A stretch of 64,000 nucleotides of DNA from Metabacillus kandeliae (GTDB taxonomy: Bacteria; Bacillota; Bacilli; Bacillales; Bacillaceae), in NCBI RefSeq assembly GCF_021166585.1, contig NZ_JAJOZE010000010.1, positions 56,756 to 120,755 on the forward strand, read 5' to 3'. Shown here piece by piece: positions 25,979 through 34,017 of this stretch; position 1 is the stretch's first letter, and every line of letters starts with the position of its first letter. The position numbers were made by a program, and so were the translations under genes. Under the pieces are notes generated by a model that made no database searches, was not told the DNA's origin, and was given only the letters and a program-made list of their open reading frames with translations.

Positions 25979-26008
25979 AAAAAGCACCTTGTGAAAAGGT
26001 GCTTTTTG
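25979..26008 (+). terminator. terminator of the GNAT gene
   Basis: AAAGCACCTT and AAGGTGCTTT pair around GTGA, followed by TT. Confidence 0.85.
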
Positions 26009-26220
26009 CTATAAATAAAAGGCTTTACTCCTTATTGAAGGTAAACGTGTGCTTGAGTGAGGTAAAGTACCAGCTGCCATTTTGGCAGCTTTTTCTTATT
26101 CAGCTTACCTAAGCATTTAGCTGAAGATCGTTTTTTTAAAATTCAGGAACTATGCCGTATCTTTTTTAGGCAGTTGTTCGTTTATCATATAAATGAGGTA
26201 ATTGAATGGAGGATAATGCG

Positions 26221-27039
26221 ATGGAAAAAGTACTTATTCTTGGTGCAAGCGGTCTTGTAGGAAGAGCTTTATTGGAAGAATTTAAAGATGGATTTGACCT
26301 GTATGGAACATATTCTACTTCGTTCACCAATCTCCCTAATGATAAGCAGTTCCAATTGGAAGTACAACAAATTGAGAAATTGAGAGAAATAACACGTTCT
26401 ATTAAACCCGACATTGTTATTTCTTGCATTAGAGGAGAGTTTGCTCATCAACTCAAGTTTCATAAAGAATTGGCACTTGAATTACAAAGCAGCAGCAGTC
26501 GTTTGTATTTCTTTTCTACAACAAATGTATTTGATGGCGACTTTTCTAAACCACACACAGAAACAGACATACCTATATCCGAATCAGATTATGGAAATTT
26601 CAAACTTGACTGTGAGAACTTGCTAAAAGAAATGTTAGAAGATCGAGCAGTGATTATCCGTATCCCAGCGATATGGGGAAGGCATTCCCCAAGATGGAAC
26701 TTAATCAAAGAAAGCATGAGAAATAATAAAATAATTGATGTGTACAGTAATTTATTTCAGAGTAATCTTTTGGATGTACAGTTGGCAAAACAACTAAGGT
26801 TTATCATAAAAAATAAGCTAAAAGGCATATTTCACTTAGTTGCAACGGATATGATGACTGAGGCACAATTCTATGAAGAGATCATAAGTTCACTTGCAAG
26901 TGAAAAGGCCATATTACGGTATAGGCTTTTTCAAGATAATGCGGACACACGATATTTTGCATTGAAATCAACTCGTGATGATCTGCCAGACTCTCTACAA
27001 AGCAAGAATAGTGATATTATTTCTTTCCTATTGAGATAG
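26221..27039 (+). CDS. NAD(P)-dependent sugar epimerase/RmlD-like reductase
   Basis: 272 residues from the ATG at 26221 (GGAGG eight bases upstream). Rossmann motif VLILGASGLVGRALLEEF, then ISCIRGEF, STTNVFDGDFSKPHTETD and YGNFK as the Tyr-x3-Lys catalytic pair, all pointing to the RmlD/extended SDR group acting on nucleotide sugars. There are no sugar-pathway neighbours. The gene and the following 1.5 kb look more AT-rich than the flanking core genes, consistent with acquisition. Confidence 0.78.
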   Translation: MEKVLILGASGLVGRALLEEFKDGFDLYGTYSTSFTNLPNDKQFQLEVQQIEKLREITRSIKPDIVISCIRGEFAHQLKFHKELALELQSSSSRLYFFSTTNVFDGDFSKPHTETDIPISESDYGNFKLDCENLLKEMLEDRAVIIRIPAIWGRHSPRWNLIKESMRNNKIIDVYSNLFQSNLLDVQLAKQLRFIIKNKLKGIFHLVATDMMTEAQFYEEIISSLASEKAILRYRLFQDNADTRYFALKSTRDDLPDSLQSKNSDIISFLLR

Positions 27040-27367
27040 CCTCGTCTTTATTGAATTTACTTTTTCAGAGGGTAAAGCTTTTCTTTTTTACGGTTCATTT
27101 CTCGAATGAAGGTATGCGTAAATGATGCTAAATTAATTCTTAACTATCTGCCTCGAGTGCTGCACAAAAGTCAAAAAACAATCTTCAACTAACCTTCCTT
27201 TAGTTGAAGATCGAAAAAAGGTTACCATAGCAACCCAATTGTTCAACTTAAGCACCCGATAGCATTCCTGTAGTTCGTTATTTTTTGAATTTGAAAAAAA
27301 TAGGGGCTCTCAGTAAGATGTGAGTATAGACAACACCCTAACTCACAGCTTTAGGAGGAACCCTCTT
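27040..27367. other. intergenic, two hairpins, no gene seen
   Basis: ATCTTCAACTAA and TTTAGTTGAAGAT form a strong hairpin at 27180-27210. A second hairpin, TGTGAGT/ACTCACA (27320-27347), lies just before the AGGAGG of the small frame at 27368. No open frame with a site is visible in the rest. Confidence 0.5.
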
Positions 27368-27457
27368 ATGAAGTTAGCTTGCCTAACGGTTATAAGCTTT
27401 GTGAGACTAACAGCAAGCTATTTTGCATTTTCTAAGCGGAAAGAAATTTTATACTAA
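27368..27457 (+). CDS. possible 29-residue leader peptide
   Basis: ATG with AGGAGG nine bases upstream opens a 29-codon frame starting MKLACLTVISFVRLTASYFA, moderately hydrophobic. It ends 14 bases before the next start. An inverted repeat TAGCTTGC/GCAAGCTA lies inside it. It could be a small membrane peptide or a translated leader controlling the downstream gene. Confidence 0.4.
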   Translation: MKLACLTVISFVRLTASYFAFSKRKEILY

Positions 27458-27471
27458 CGGAGGGGAATGAA

Positions 27472-27864
27472 ATGAAGATTTTGTTTGATGAAACATACAC
27501 TTCAAATGATGGAAAGCATACAAGCAGGAATATTTGGTATGGATATGCTGATATTTCTGTTGATGGCCCCCATGGAAAAACCATTGTGCTTAATGAAGAT
27601 TTTTTGGATCAATTATGTAAATTAATAAAAAATGACTTGTCTAAGAATGCAGCAAATCCCCCTACTCAAACTAATTGGTATTTCTATGGAAGTGCTGTCA
27701 CTAAGGACGCTATTGGAGACAATATCCGTCCGGCAATAATGGTTCGTGAGAGATCTGACGAGTTTGTAACTAATTTTAATATTAGTGACCACGATTTTGC
27801 TGTAAATATTGATGCTATTCTGTTGTTTAAGGCGGATTTTGAAAAACGTTTAGCGAGTCATTGA
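27472..27864 (+). CDS. hypothetical protein
   Basis: 130 residues with a strong GGAGGGG before the ATG. I do not recognise the family. It is soluble, acidic, with an immunity-protein-like look (TNWYFYGSAVTKDAIGD, then FNISDHDFAVNIDAILLFKA) but without a toxin beside it. AT-rich like the epimerase upstream. It follows the possible leader frame by 14 bases. Confidence 0.65.
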   Translation: MKILFDETYTSNDGKHTSRNIWYGYADISVDGPHGKTIVLNEDFLDQLCKLIKNDLSKNAANPPTQTNWYFYGSAVTKDAIGDNIRPAIMVRERSDEFVTNFNISDHDFAVNIDAILLFKADFEKRLASH

Positions 27865-28149
27865 TGAGTAATATCAGTATAAGCATATTCAAATTATTTG
27901 AGGGGATGATTTCATAATGAATTCATTCTCCTTTTTCATGTGGTGAGAGTCATTTTGTGTCGCGGAAAAGGATATTTTAGACCGGGACCTGATCTTAGTG
28001 AATGAATTCAGCTATTATACTAGTTAGTCTTCTAGATACGGAGAACGGTACGGCGAAGGGGGTGAAGGTCATATTGCACAGGGGTCTGTGGGAGGAACAA
28101 TGCCCCTCGAGATTAGTGCCTCCGTGGTGAGCTTTCGATCTTGAGGAAT

Positions 28150-28689
28150 CTAAATATGCTTTTCATATAGCTGCACAACTTGCTTTGCTACAGATTCAAT
28201 ATCACTATCTACTTCTTCTAGTACATAAGATTCCAATACTCCCAGTGTTGCCGTTCCTAAGAACTTCAAAAAAATATGCCTATCAATAATAAGATGCGAA
28301 TCTTCATTAAGCTTTTTATTTATCTCCCCCATTGTAAAAGACAATAGCTTTTTGCGAAATGATGAAGCACCTTGACTTTTAAACAATGCCGCAAAAAATG
28401 ATTTATGTTCCTCAAAATAAGCAAACCATAATATCGAACCTTCTATGATGCCTTTGTCTTGTTTTTGATCACATATTTCTCGCAATTGTGCTATATGATC
28501 ATCCACAATCTTATCTAACAGATCGTATTTATCAAGGTAATGCAGGTAGAATGTTTTTCGACTAATGTTAGCTGTTTCCGTAATATTTTTAACCGTAATC
28601 CCGTCAAATCCATCCGTAACTAACATCTGTAAAAACGTCAATTGAATAGCCTGCCGAGATTTTAAAATTCTTCGATCTATTTTACCCAC
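28150..28689 (-). CDS. TetR family regulator with DhaS-like C-terminal domain
   Basis: About 179 residues from a GTG at 28689 behind GGAGGAGG; an ATG at 28746 adds 19 residues but lacks a site. HTH: LTFLQMLVTDGFDGITVKNI, then ANISRKTFYLHYLDKYDLLD; the FYLHYxDKYDLL segment is typical of the TetR subgroup with TetR_C_8-type C-termini. It is divergent from an alpha/beta hydrolase gene, with a palindrome between (28797-28828), so it probably represses the hydrolase. Confidence 0.85.
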   Translation of the reverse strand: MGKIDRRILKSRQAIQLTFLQMLVTDGFDGITVKNITETANISRKTFYLHYLDKYDLLDKIVDDHIAQLREICDQKQDKGIIEGSILWFAYFEEHKSFFAALFKSQGASSFRKKLLSFTMGEINKKLNEDSHLIIDRHIFLKFLGTATLGVLESYVLEEVDSDIESVAKQVVQLYEKHI

Positions 28690-28796
28690 ACAGCAGTCCT
28701 CCTCCAGTTTGTAAACAACACAAGCAATCTGTGTATTAATACTCATCTTGCGTAATATGGTAATTGAATCAACTATTCCTTTATTTTAATATAAAT

Positions 28797-28828
28797 ATAC
28801 ACGAGGCGATTAATACGCACAAGTGTAT
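28797..28828. promoter_or_regulatory. putative TetR operator
   Basis: Inverted repeat ATACAC...GTGTAT, 32 bp overall, with an inner GCG-ATTAATA-CGC dyad centred on the same point to within one base. It lies in the divergent gap, 30 bp before the hydrolase start. Confidence 0.55.
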
Positions 28829-28857
28829 TTAATTCTTGAATAAAGGTGGTTTTAGCT

Positions 28858-29775
28858 GTGCCAGTTACTAAAAAGAAAGTAAAATTTCATGCACATGGAC
28901 TACAAATTGCGGGGATTGTAAATGTACCTGAACATGCTGAAAAAAAGAAACAAAATCCAGCAATTGTTTGCGTTCATCCGGGCAGCAGCTGTAAAGAGCA
29001 AACAGCAGGCATTTACGCGGAGAAACTTGCTGAGCTAGGGTTTGTAACGATTGTATTCGATGCATCCTTTCAAGGAGAAAGCGAAGGCGAGCCACGGTAT
29101 GCCGAATACCCAGCTGCTCGTGTTGAGGATATTCGGTGTGCGGTTGATTACCTAACGACACTAGCTTATGTCGACGAAAATCGTATTGGCGTATTAGGTG
29201 TTTGTGCAGGAGGCGGATATGCCGTGAATGCTGCAATGACAGAGCGTCGCATCAAAGCAGTTGGTACGGTCGTCGGTGCGAATATCGGCCGTGGATATCG
29301 TGAAGGAGATCCAATCAAAGTTTTAGAGGAAATTGCTCAACAACGCACTGCTGAAGCGCGTGGAGCCGAACCTATGGTTACACAGTGGATTCCTGCTAGT
29401 CATGCAGAAAGAGAAGAAGCTGGTATGACTGATATCGATATTGTGGGAGCAGTAGACTACTACAGAACTCCAAGAGGTCAGAATCCTAATTCTCCAAACA
29501 AATTGAAATTTACCAGCATAGATTCGGTAATCGGTTTTGATGCTGTCCATTTAGCAGAAATTCTGCTAACACAGCCACTGCAAATCATTGTCGGTGATTT
29601 GCAAGGAGTGTTTGGTTCATATAAGGATGGCCATGAACTTTATGACAGAGCAGCTTCTGAGAAAAAAGATTTGTTCGTTATTGAAGGAGCAAGCCACTAT
29701 GACCTATATGACAGGCCGGAGCCAGTGCGCAAGGCAGTTGAAAAGTTAGGCGTTTTCTATAAAGAAAATCTTTAG
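28858..29775 (+). CDS. alpha/beta hydrolase (dienelactone hydrolase-like)
   Basis: About 305 residues from a GTG at 28858 with AAAGGTGG upstream. The core shows HGLQIAGIVNVPEHAEKKKQ, CVHPGSSCKEQTAG (oxyanion region), a nucleophile elbow GVCAGGGYAVNAA in which the nucleophile is Cys, and ASHYDLYDRPEPV with the catalytic His. A Cys nucleophile is typical of dienelactone-hydrolase-like enzymes. The substrate is unknown. Expression is probably induced through the divergent TetR regulator. Confidence 0.82.
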   Translation: MPVTKKKVKFHAHGLQIAGIVNVPEHAEKKKQNPAIVCVHPGSSCKEQTAGIYAEKLAELGFVTIVFDASFQGESEGEPRYAEYPAARVEDIRCAVDYLTTLAYVDENRIGVLGVCAGGGYAVNAAMTERRIKAVGTVVGANIGRGYREGDPIKVLEEIAQQRTAEARGAEPMVTQWIPASHAEREEAGMTDIDIVGAVDYYRTPRGQNPNSPNKLKFTSIDSVIGFDAVHLAEILLTQPLQIIVGDLQGVFGSYKDGHELYDRAASEKKDLFVIEGASHYDLYDRPEPVRKAVEKLGVFYKENL

Positions 29776-30272
29776 TAATCATGCAAACGAGGGGATCTCA
29801 AAAGACACCCTCAGGCTGTCGAAAAAGACCACTCCTTCTACTGCCTTCACAAACTAAATTGCTCTTTGGTTCATGGGAAATACTGCTTCTTCCACCTCCA
29901 ACAACAGGTTTTTTTATTAGTTAGAACTTCACTTCCAAGCAACAGCAAAGAGAAATTTTTTCTTTTATATCCTTGGACATCATTTAATTTAAGCATTACA
30001 CATAAAAAACCAGAGCAGTAACACTGGTTTATAACTTAGAAATCTTAATCAAGAAGGTGGTGTAACGTCTATTTCCACATTACAATTCCAACAGGTAACA
30101 TGAGCTGCCCCTTAAAAAAATGCAAAGCCGTATTCCTGTTACAAAAGAATACGGCTTTAAATGTCTTATGGATTTATTCCCTTTTAGTAAAAGTGTACCT
30201 TCCATTAAATTATGGAAGCATTCCGAAATAATTTGATATTCATTCCGCTGATGAGGTTTATAAAAATTACAC
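29776..30272. other. intergenic, two hairpins, no gene seen
   Basis: The region holds AACCAG/CTGGTT at about 30008-30030 and a strong 12-bp hairpin AAAGCCGTATTC/GAATACGGCTTT (30124-30158) that may terminate minJ on the minus strand. Open frames across it lack sites and family features. Confidence 0.5.
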
Positions 30273-31454
30273 CTATACTGCCTTATGTTTCCCTTTTTTG
30301 GCATCCTCCACAAAGAGAATTCCGAGCTCATAATGCTCACCCTCGTAAAGGGCTCTTTGAGCATAGCGGATCTCGCCGTTCAAGCTGATCAGCTCAAGCT
30401 TGCAGAAAGCACCGTTCTTCTGTAGGGCCGCATAAAACTCATCCGGCGTTTTAACTGAAATCCCGTTTGCCTTCATGACCATTTCTCCGACTTTCAGACC
30501 CATTTTATCTGCAGGCGAGCCAGGGAGGATCCCAAGAATAACAAGCCCCTTGTCCCGTTTTGAAAAGTAAAACGATGCAGCATTATCGTTCATCCGCTGA
30601 CGGATCGAAATGGCTTCCCTGCCTGCAATGGCAAGAACAGCAGCAAGATAGGAAATCGGAATCCACCAGATGCTGGTTAAAGAGATGACGAGAATAAGGG
30701 CACCGAGCCACATGACTCTTTTTCCAGTTACCTGAATGCTTTCCCTTGGCAGCGAGCCTTGAACTCTTTGATGAAAGCCGATAAAGAAAGGAACAAGCAG
30801 GAATGTGAATGACTGGCCCGCAAGATCAAATACCGGCCACCAGGAAAAGTTCGCGCTGATCACATCTCCCGGGATCAGCAGGAAGACGGGCAGCATCCAT
30901 GTTTTATCAGCCAGATGGTTGCCAATCGGCAAACCTCTGCTGCTGGAGACGATATTTGGGGAGGTTTTAACAAACCCGGATCTTAAAATCAAGTAGCCTT
31001 CTGCAATTAAAAGAAGGCTGAGCAGAATAACAAGAGCCGGCAAATAGAGGTGATTGAGGCCTGTGAAATATTGCTGTGCAGTTCCGCCGCCCAAGCTGTT
31101 CAAAAGCACAGCAGCAAAAAACGTCAGGCCGACCGTGTATGCTGCAGATAGAAAACGGAGCTGAAAGGTCAGGCCAATCACAGCCGTTACAAGTGCAAGC
31201 AGCATTATGCTGCCATTCGGCAGCAGAAGACCAAGTCCTATTGTTATCACAGACAGCAGGAGGCCAGCCAATAGACCCTTGCTGAATGCAAATTTCCATT
31301 CCTCATATAAATCCTGTATGCGCGTATGAAAACTCCGCCGCTCCCTTTTCACCCTGTAAAGTCCTCTAACGAGAAGAAGGACCGCAAAAAGGTAAAGCAG
31401 CGGCTGTGCAAACAGTCGGAGAATTCCCCATCCTAAAGCAATCAGCCAATCCAT
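30273..31454 (-). CDS. minJ: MinJ, division-site topological determinant
   Basis: 393 residues with about eight membrane helices and a C-terminal PDZ domain (KRDKGLVILGILPGSPADKM, GLKVGEMVMKANGISVKTPD). Length, topology and position next to swrA and ctpB match B. subtilis MinJ (YvjD), which bridges DivIVA and MinD at poles and septum. It is the last of the ctpB-swrA-minJ set on this strand. Confidence 0.88.
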   Translation of the reverse strand: MDWLIALGWGILRLFAQPLLYLFAVLLLVRGLYRVKRERRSFHTRIQDLYEEWKFAFSKGLLAGLLLSVITIGLGLLLPNGSIMLLALVTAVIGLTFQLRFLSAAYTVGLTFFAAVLLNSLGGGTAQQYFTGLNHLYLPALVILLSLLLIAEGYLILRSGFVKTSPNIVSSSRGLPIGNHLADKTWMLPVFLLIPGDVISANFSWWPVFDLAGQSFTFLLVPFFIGFHQRVQGSLPRESIQVTGKRVMWLGALILVISLTSIWWIPISYLAAVLAIAGREAISIRQRMNDNAASFYFSKRDKGLVILGILPGSPADKMGLKVGEMVMKANGISVKTPDEFYAALQKNGAFCKLELISLNGEIRYAQRALYEGEHYELGILFVEDAKKGKHKAV

Positions 31455-31587
31455 GAAAACAGTTCCACCACCTTGTTAACAATTCGGACATCTATCTATA
31501 TAGGTATCCTCATTCTATCAGATTTGAATGCGCTTGAATATAAGATGGAGAGCGGTTTTTAAGAACTTTTACCCTTGCGGCAGCGGG

Positions 31588-31938
31588 CTACTTCAGGTTC
31601 TTCCATAAGACTGAATTAGACAGGGAAAAATCGAGCAGCGGCGCATAAATTTTAATATTCAATGACTCTTCAAGAAGCTGCATTGACCGCTTAATATCTG
31701 CTAAGCTTAAAGACAGCCGTTTATGATTGGACGTCAAATAATCAAAGTATTTTTCCGCATCCTGTTCCTGCACCTCATCTAAATGCTTGATATCTGTATA
31801 ATTAGCCAGATACATGCAAAAAAGCTGGAGCCATCTGCTGCTTTTACTGTTAGTATATATGCTTGGCCTCGTTTTCTCCCTGAATTCCTCCATCAGGTTA
31901 CGATAGATTTGTTCTCTCATCACACTAGCCCTTTTCAA
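31588..31938 (-). CDS. swrA: swarming motility regulator SwrA
   Basis: 116 residues from a TTG at 31938 (GGGGG eight bases upstream); an ATG at 31953 has no site, and the TTG start gives MKRASVMRE, matching the MKRASIVRE start of B. subtilis SwrA. The C-terminal half (FDYLTSNHKRLSLSLADIKR...FSLSNSVLW) is close to the B. subtilis protein. SwrA works with DegU on the fla/che promoter. Its B. subtilis gene is phase-variable through a homopolymer; here the longest run is six bases (TTTTTT in LQLFC), and the frame is intact. Confidence 0.88.
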   Translation of the reverse strand: MKRASVMREQIYRNLMEEFREKTRPSIYTNSKSSRWLQLFCMYLANYTDIKHLDEVQEQDAEKYFDYLTSNHKRLSLSLADIKRSMQLLEESLNIKIYAPLLDFSLSNSVLWKNLK

Positions 31939-32252
31939 AGTGAAGTCCCCCATTTTCTATGAAGTGTAATGTGCAGAACAGGAATACCTCTATGTTACCA
32001 TTTGTAATGGTTGTAACAACCCGCTAAAGTTGGATATTTCGCTCTCCGAAAGGCTTTCTATCCTCTATTTGTAGTATATATTTCGTTTATATTACAAATT
32101 TTACGGCTATAAAAAGCAAAAACAGGTCTTTTGATATCCTTGAAATACTGCTTTACCTGCCCTTTTCTATTAGTAAAAAAGCTTTTTTTCACTCCAATAT
32201 CCTAACTTCTTTCAGAAAATCGTACTGTTTTTCCTAGATGAGGAAGGAATAC
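31939..32252. other. AT-rich gap upstream of swrA
   Basis: Between the ctpB terminator and swrA, with no open frame of interest. AT-rich stretches (around 32060-32100) look promoter-like on the minus strand but I cannot assign a -35/-10 pair with confidence. Confidence 0.35.
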
Positions 32253-32284
32253 AAAAAAAGCCCGGAAGCTTCCGGGCTTTTTTT
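32253..32284 (-). terminator. terminator of ctpB
   Basis: Perfect 12-bp arm palindrome AAAGCCCGGAAG/CTTCCGGGCTTT with A and T runs on either side, reaching into the ctpB stop codon. Confidence 0.92.
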
Positions 32285-33725
32285 AAAACAAGGCTTTGAT
32301 TGCAGCATTCAGCTGAACATCATTTTTAGCATTTAGCTTTCTCGCCTGAATCTGAGTGTTGATTTTTTCTGCCATAGACTGGGTGATGATGCCTGTTGCC
32401 GGCAGACTGTTCTTTTTCTGAAAAGCCTTCACGGCCTGTTCCGTTTGCAGGCTGAAATAGCCATCTTCTCTGCCCGGATCATACCCGAGTCCTTTGAGGA
32501 GCACTTGGGCTGTTTTTATTTCGTCACTGTTCATATCCTTCTTAAGCTGTGCTGCAGGCTGAAGCGGTCCTGATGTAAAGTAGCCCGGCTCTGAAACAGC
32601 AATCGTCGGCTCTATTCCATGCTTATGAATCCAATTTCCATCAGGAGTCAGCCACTTATAAAGCGTCAGCTTAATGTTGCTGCCATCACCCATTGGGATT
32701 GCCTGCTGCACGGTTCCTTTGCCAAAGGATGTATCCCCGACAAGGTCATACTGCCCGGCTTCCTTCATGGCACCTGCCAAAATTTCTGAAGCTGATGCGC
32801 TTCCTTTGTTAATTAAAACATTCACCGGATAGCTTTTTTTCTTTGCAAGCGCTGAATAAGATGGTGTCTTATCACCATTCCGCTGCTCAATCTGAATATA
32901 AGGCTTATCTTTCGGGATAAACTGCTTTAAAATCTCTTCCACACTTTGCAGATAACCGCCTGGATTGCCCCTCACATCGATCACAAGTCCATCGATTTTT
33001 TCCTTTTCAAGCTTTTTCAGCTGCTTCGTAAAATCAGCTGCCGTATTTTCTGAAAAAGAGGTAATCTGAATGATCCCTGCTTTTTTTCCATTTTCATTTG
33101 TCTTCACTTTGCTGAACACTGTTTCAAGCGGAATATCATCCCTCTTAACAGGTATCGCAATAGGATCTGCTGTTCCGGCTCGGCGGATCTCAAGAATAAC
33201 CTGTGTCCCCTTCTTGCCCCTGATTCGAAGCACTGTTTCATTCAGGTCTTCTCCCTCAATCGCCTTGCCGTCAATCCTCAAGATCTCATCATTCGGATGC
33301 AGCCCGGCTTTTTCTGCAGGAGACCCTTTAAACGGAGACACAATAATCACCTTGCCATCTCTCAGTCCCACTTCAGCGCCAATTCCCTGAAAAGAAGAAT
33401 CAAGCGCATCAGAAAACTGCTTCGCCGTATCTTTGTTCATATAAATGGAATAAGGATCCTTCAAGGTCGAAAGCATGCCCTGAATGGCCCCTTCATACAG
33501 CTTTTCTCTATCCACTTTCTCCACATACTTGTCCGTAATCAGCTCATACGCCTGCTTTACCTTCTCCAGACCGGGAAACTCAGCCTCCCCTGTCTCTTTC
33601 GCCAGCAGCGAAGAAGCCGGCACTGCAGCTTTTTCCTCATCCGCAAGCTTCGTACCGGCAAACATCCCGCCGGCTCCTGCAGCTACCGTACAGCCGATGA
33701 TGAGGGCAATGACTTTTTGCTTCAT
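32283..33725 (-). CDS. ctpB: carboxy-terminal processing protease CtpB
   Basis: 480 residues from the ATG at 33725 (AAGGAGG six bases upstream), the length of B. subtilis CtpB. A longer open frame to 33959 crosses a low-complexity stretch and is not coding. Signal anchor (VIALIIGCTVAAGAGGMFAG), PDZ domain (GIGAEVGLRDGKVIIVSPFK, GSPAEKAGLHPNDEILRIDG), S41 protease with Ser in GSASASEI and Lys in SFGKGTVQ, and a C-terminal peptidoglycan-binding domain (VLLKGLGYDPGREDGYFSLQ). In B. subtilis it cleaves SpoIVFA to trigger pro-sigma-K processing. Confidence 0.94.
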   Translation of the reverse strand: MKQKVIALIIGCTVAAGAGGMFAGTKLADEEKAAVPASSLLAKETGEAEFPGLEKVKQAYELITDKYVEKVDREKLYEGAIQGMLSTLKDPYSIYMNKDTAKQFSDALDSSFQGIGAEVGLRDGKVIIVSPFKGSPAEKAGLHPNDEILRIDGKAIEGEDLNETVLRIRGKKGTQVILEIRRAGTADPIAIPVKRDDIPLETVFSKVKTNENGKKAGIIQITSFSENTAADFTKQLKKLEKEKIDGLVIDVRGNPGGYLQSVEEILKQFIPKDKPYIQIEQRNGDKTPSYSALAKKKSYPVNVLINKGSASASEILAGAMKEAGQYDLVGDTSFGKGTVQQAIPMGDGSNIKLTLYKWLTPDGNWIHKHGIEPTIAVSEPGYFTSGPLQPAAQLKKDMNSDEIKTAQVLLKGLGYDPGREDGYFSLQTEQAVKAFQKKNSLPATGIITQSMAEKINTQIQARKLNAKNDVQLNAAIKALF

Positions 33726-33916
33726 TTGAAACCTCCTTGGTTCTAACGAATTAAACAAACGTTTATTGGACAGCCCCCGCTCTTTGGTAGTATATGTTTT
33801 TTGATGGAAAAACATGTATGGGATAGGGAGGTTTTGGAGGTGCGGTTTGGGTTGGTGCTGAGGTTTGGGTTGGTGGGTGGTTTTAAATTGGGTGATGGTT
33901 TTGACATTGTCTTTTA

Positions 33917-33955
33917 AGGCCCTGTCCCCATTATTACTGCTAAAGGACAGGTGCT
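33917..33955. repeat. small inverted repeat CCTGTCC...GGACAGG
   Basis: CCTGTCC (33921-33927) and GGACAGG (33945-33951), embedded in GGCCCTGTCCCC / GGACAGGTGC. It recalls short GGACAGG-type palindromic elements scattered between genes in Bacillaceae. Confidence 0.4.
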
Positions 33956-33977
33956 TCATTATCCCCTAAAAAACAAA

Positions 33978-34010
33978 AAAAGAGCGCCCTTCTCTCGAAG
34001 AACACTCTTT
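33978..34010 (-). terminator. terminator of the M23 gene
   Basis: GAGTGTTCTTC and GAAGGGCGCTC pair (with G-U pairs) around GAGA, followed by TTTTTTT on the minus strand. Confidence 0.75.
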
Positions 34011-34017
34011 CCCAATA

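Noticed and set aside
30080..30364. 94-residue open frame on the minus strand
   Set aside because: It overlaps the 3' end of minJ and a terminator hairpin and shows no family features.
33726..33959. N-terminal extension of CtpB
   Set aside because: Low-complexity Lys-Pro-Gln codons with no start signal; the ATG at 33725 has AAGGAGG and gives the family length.
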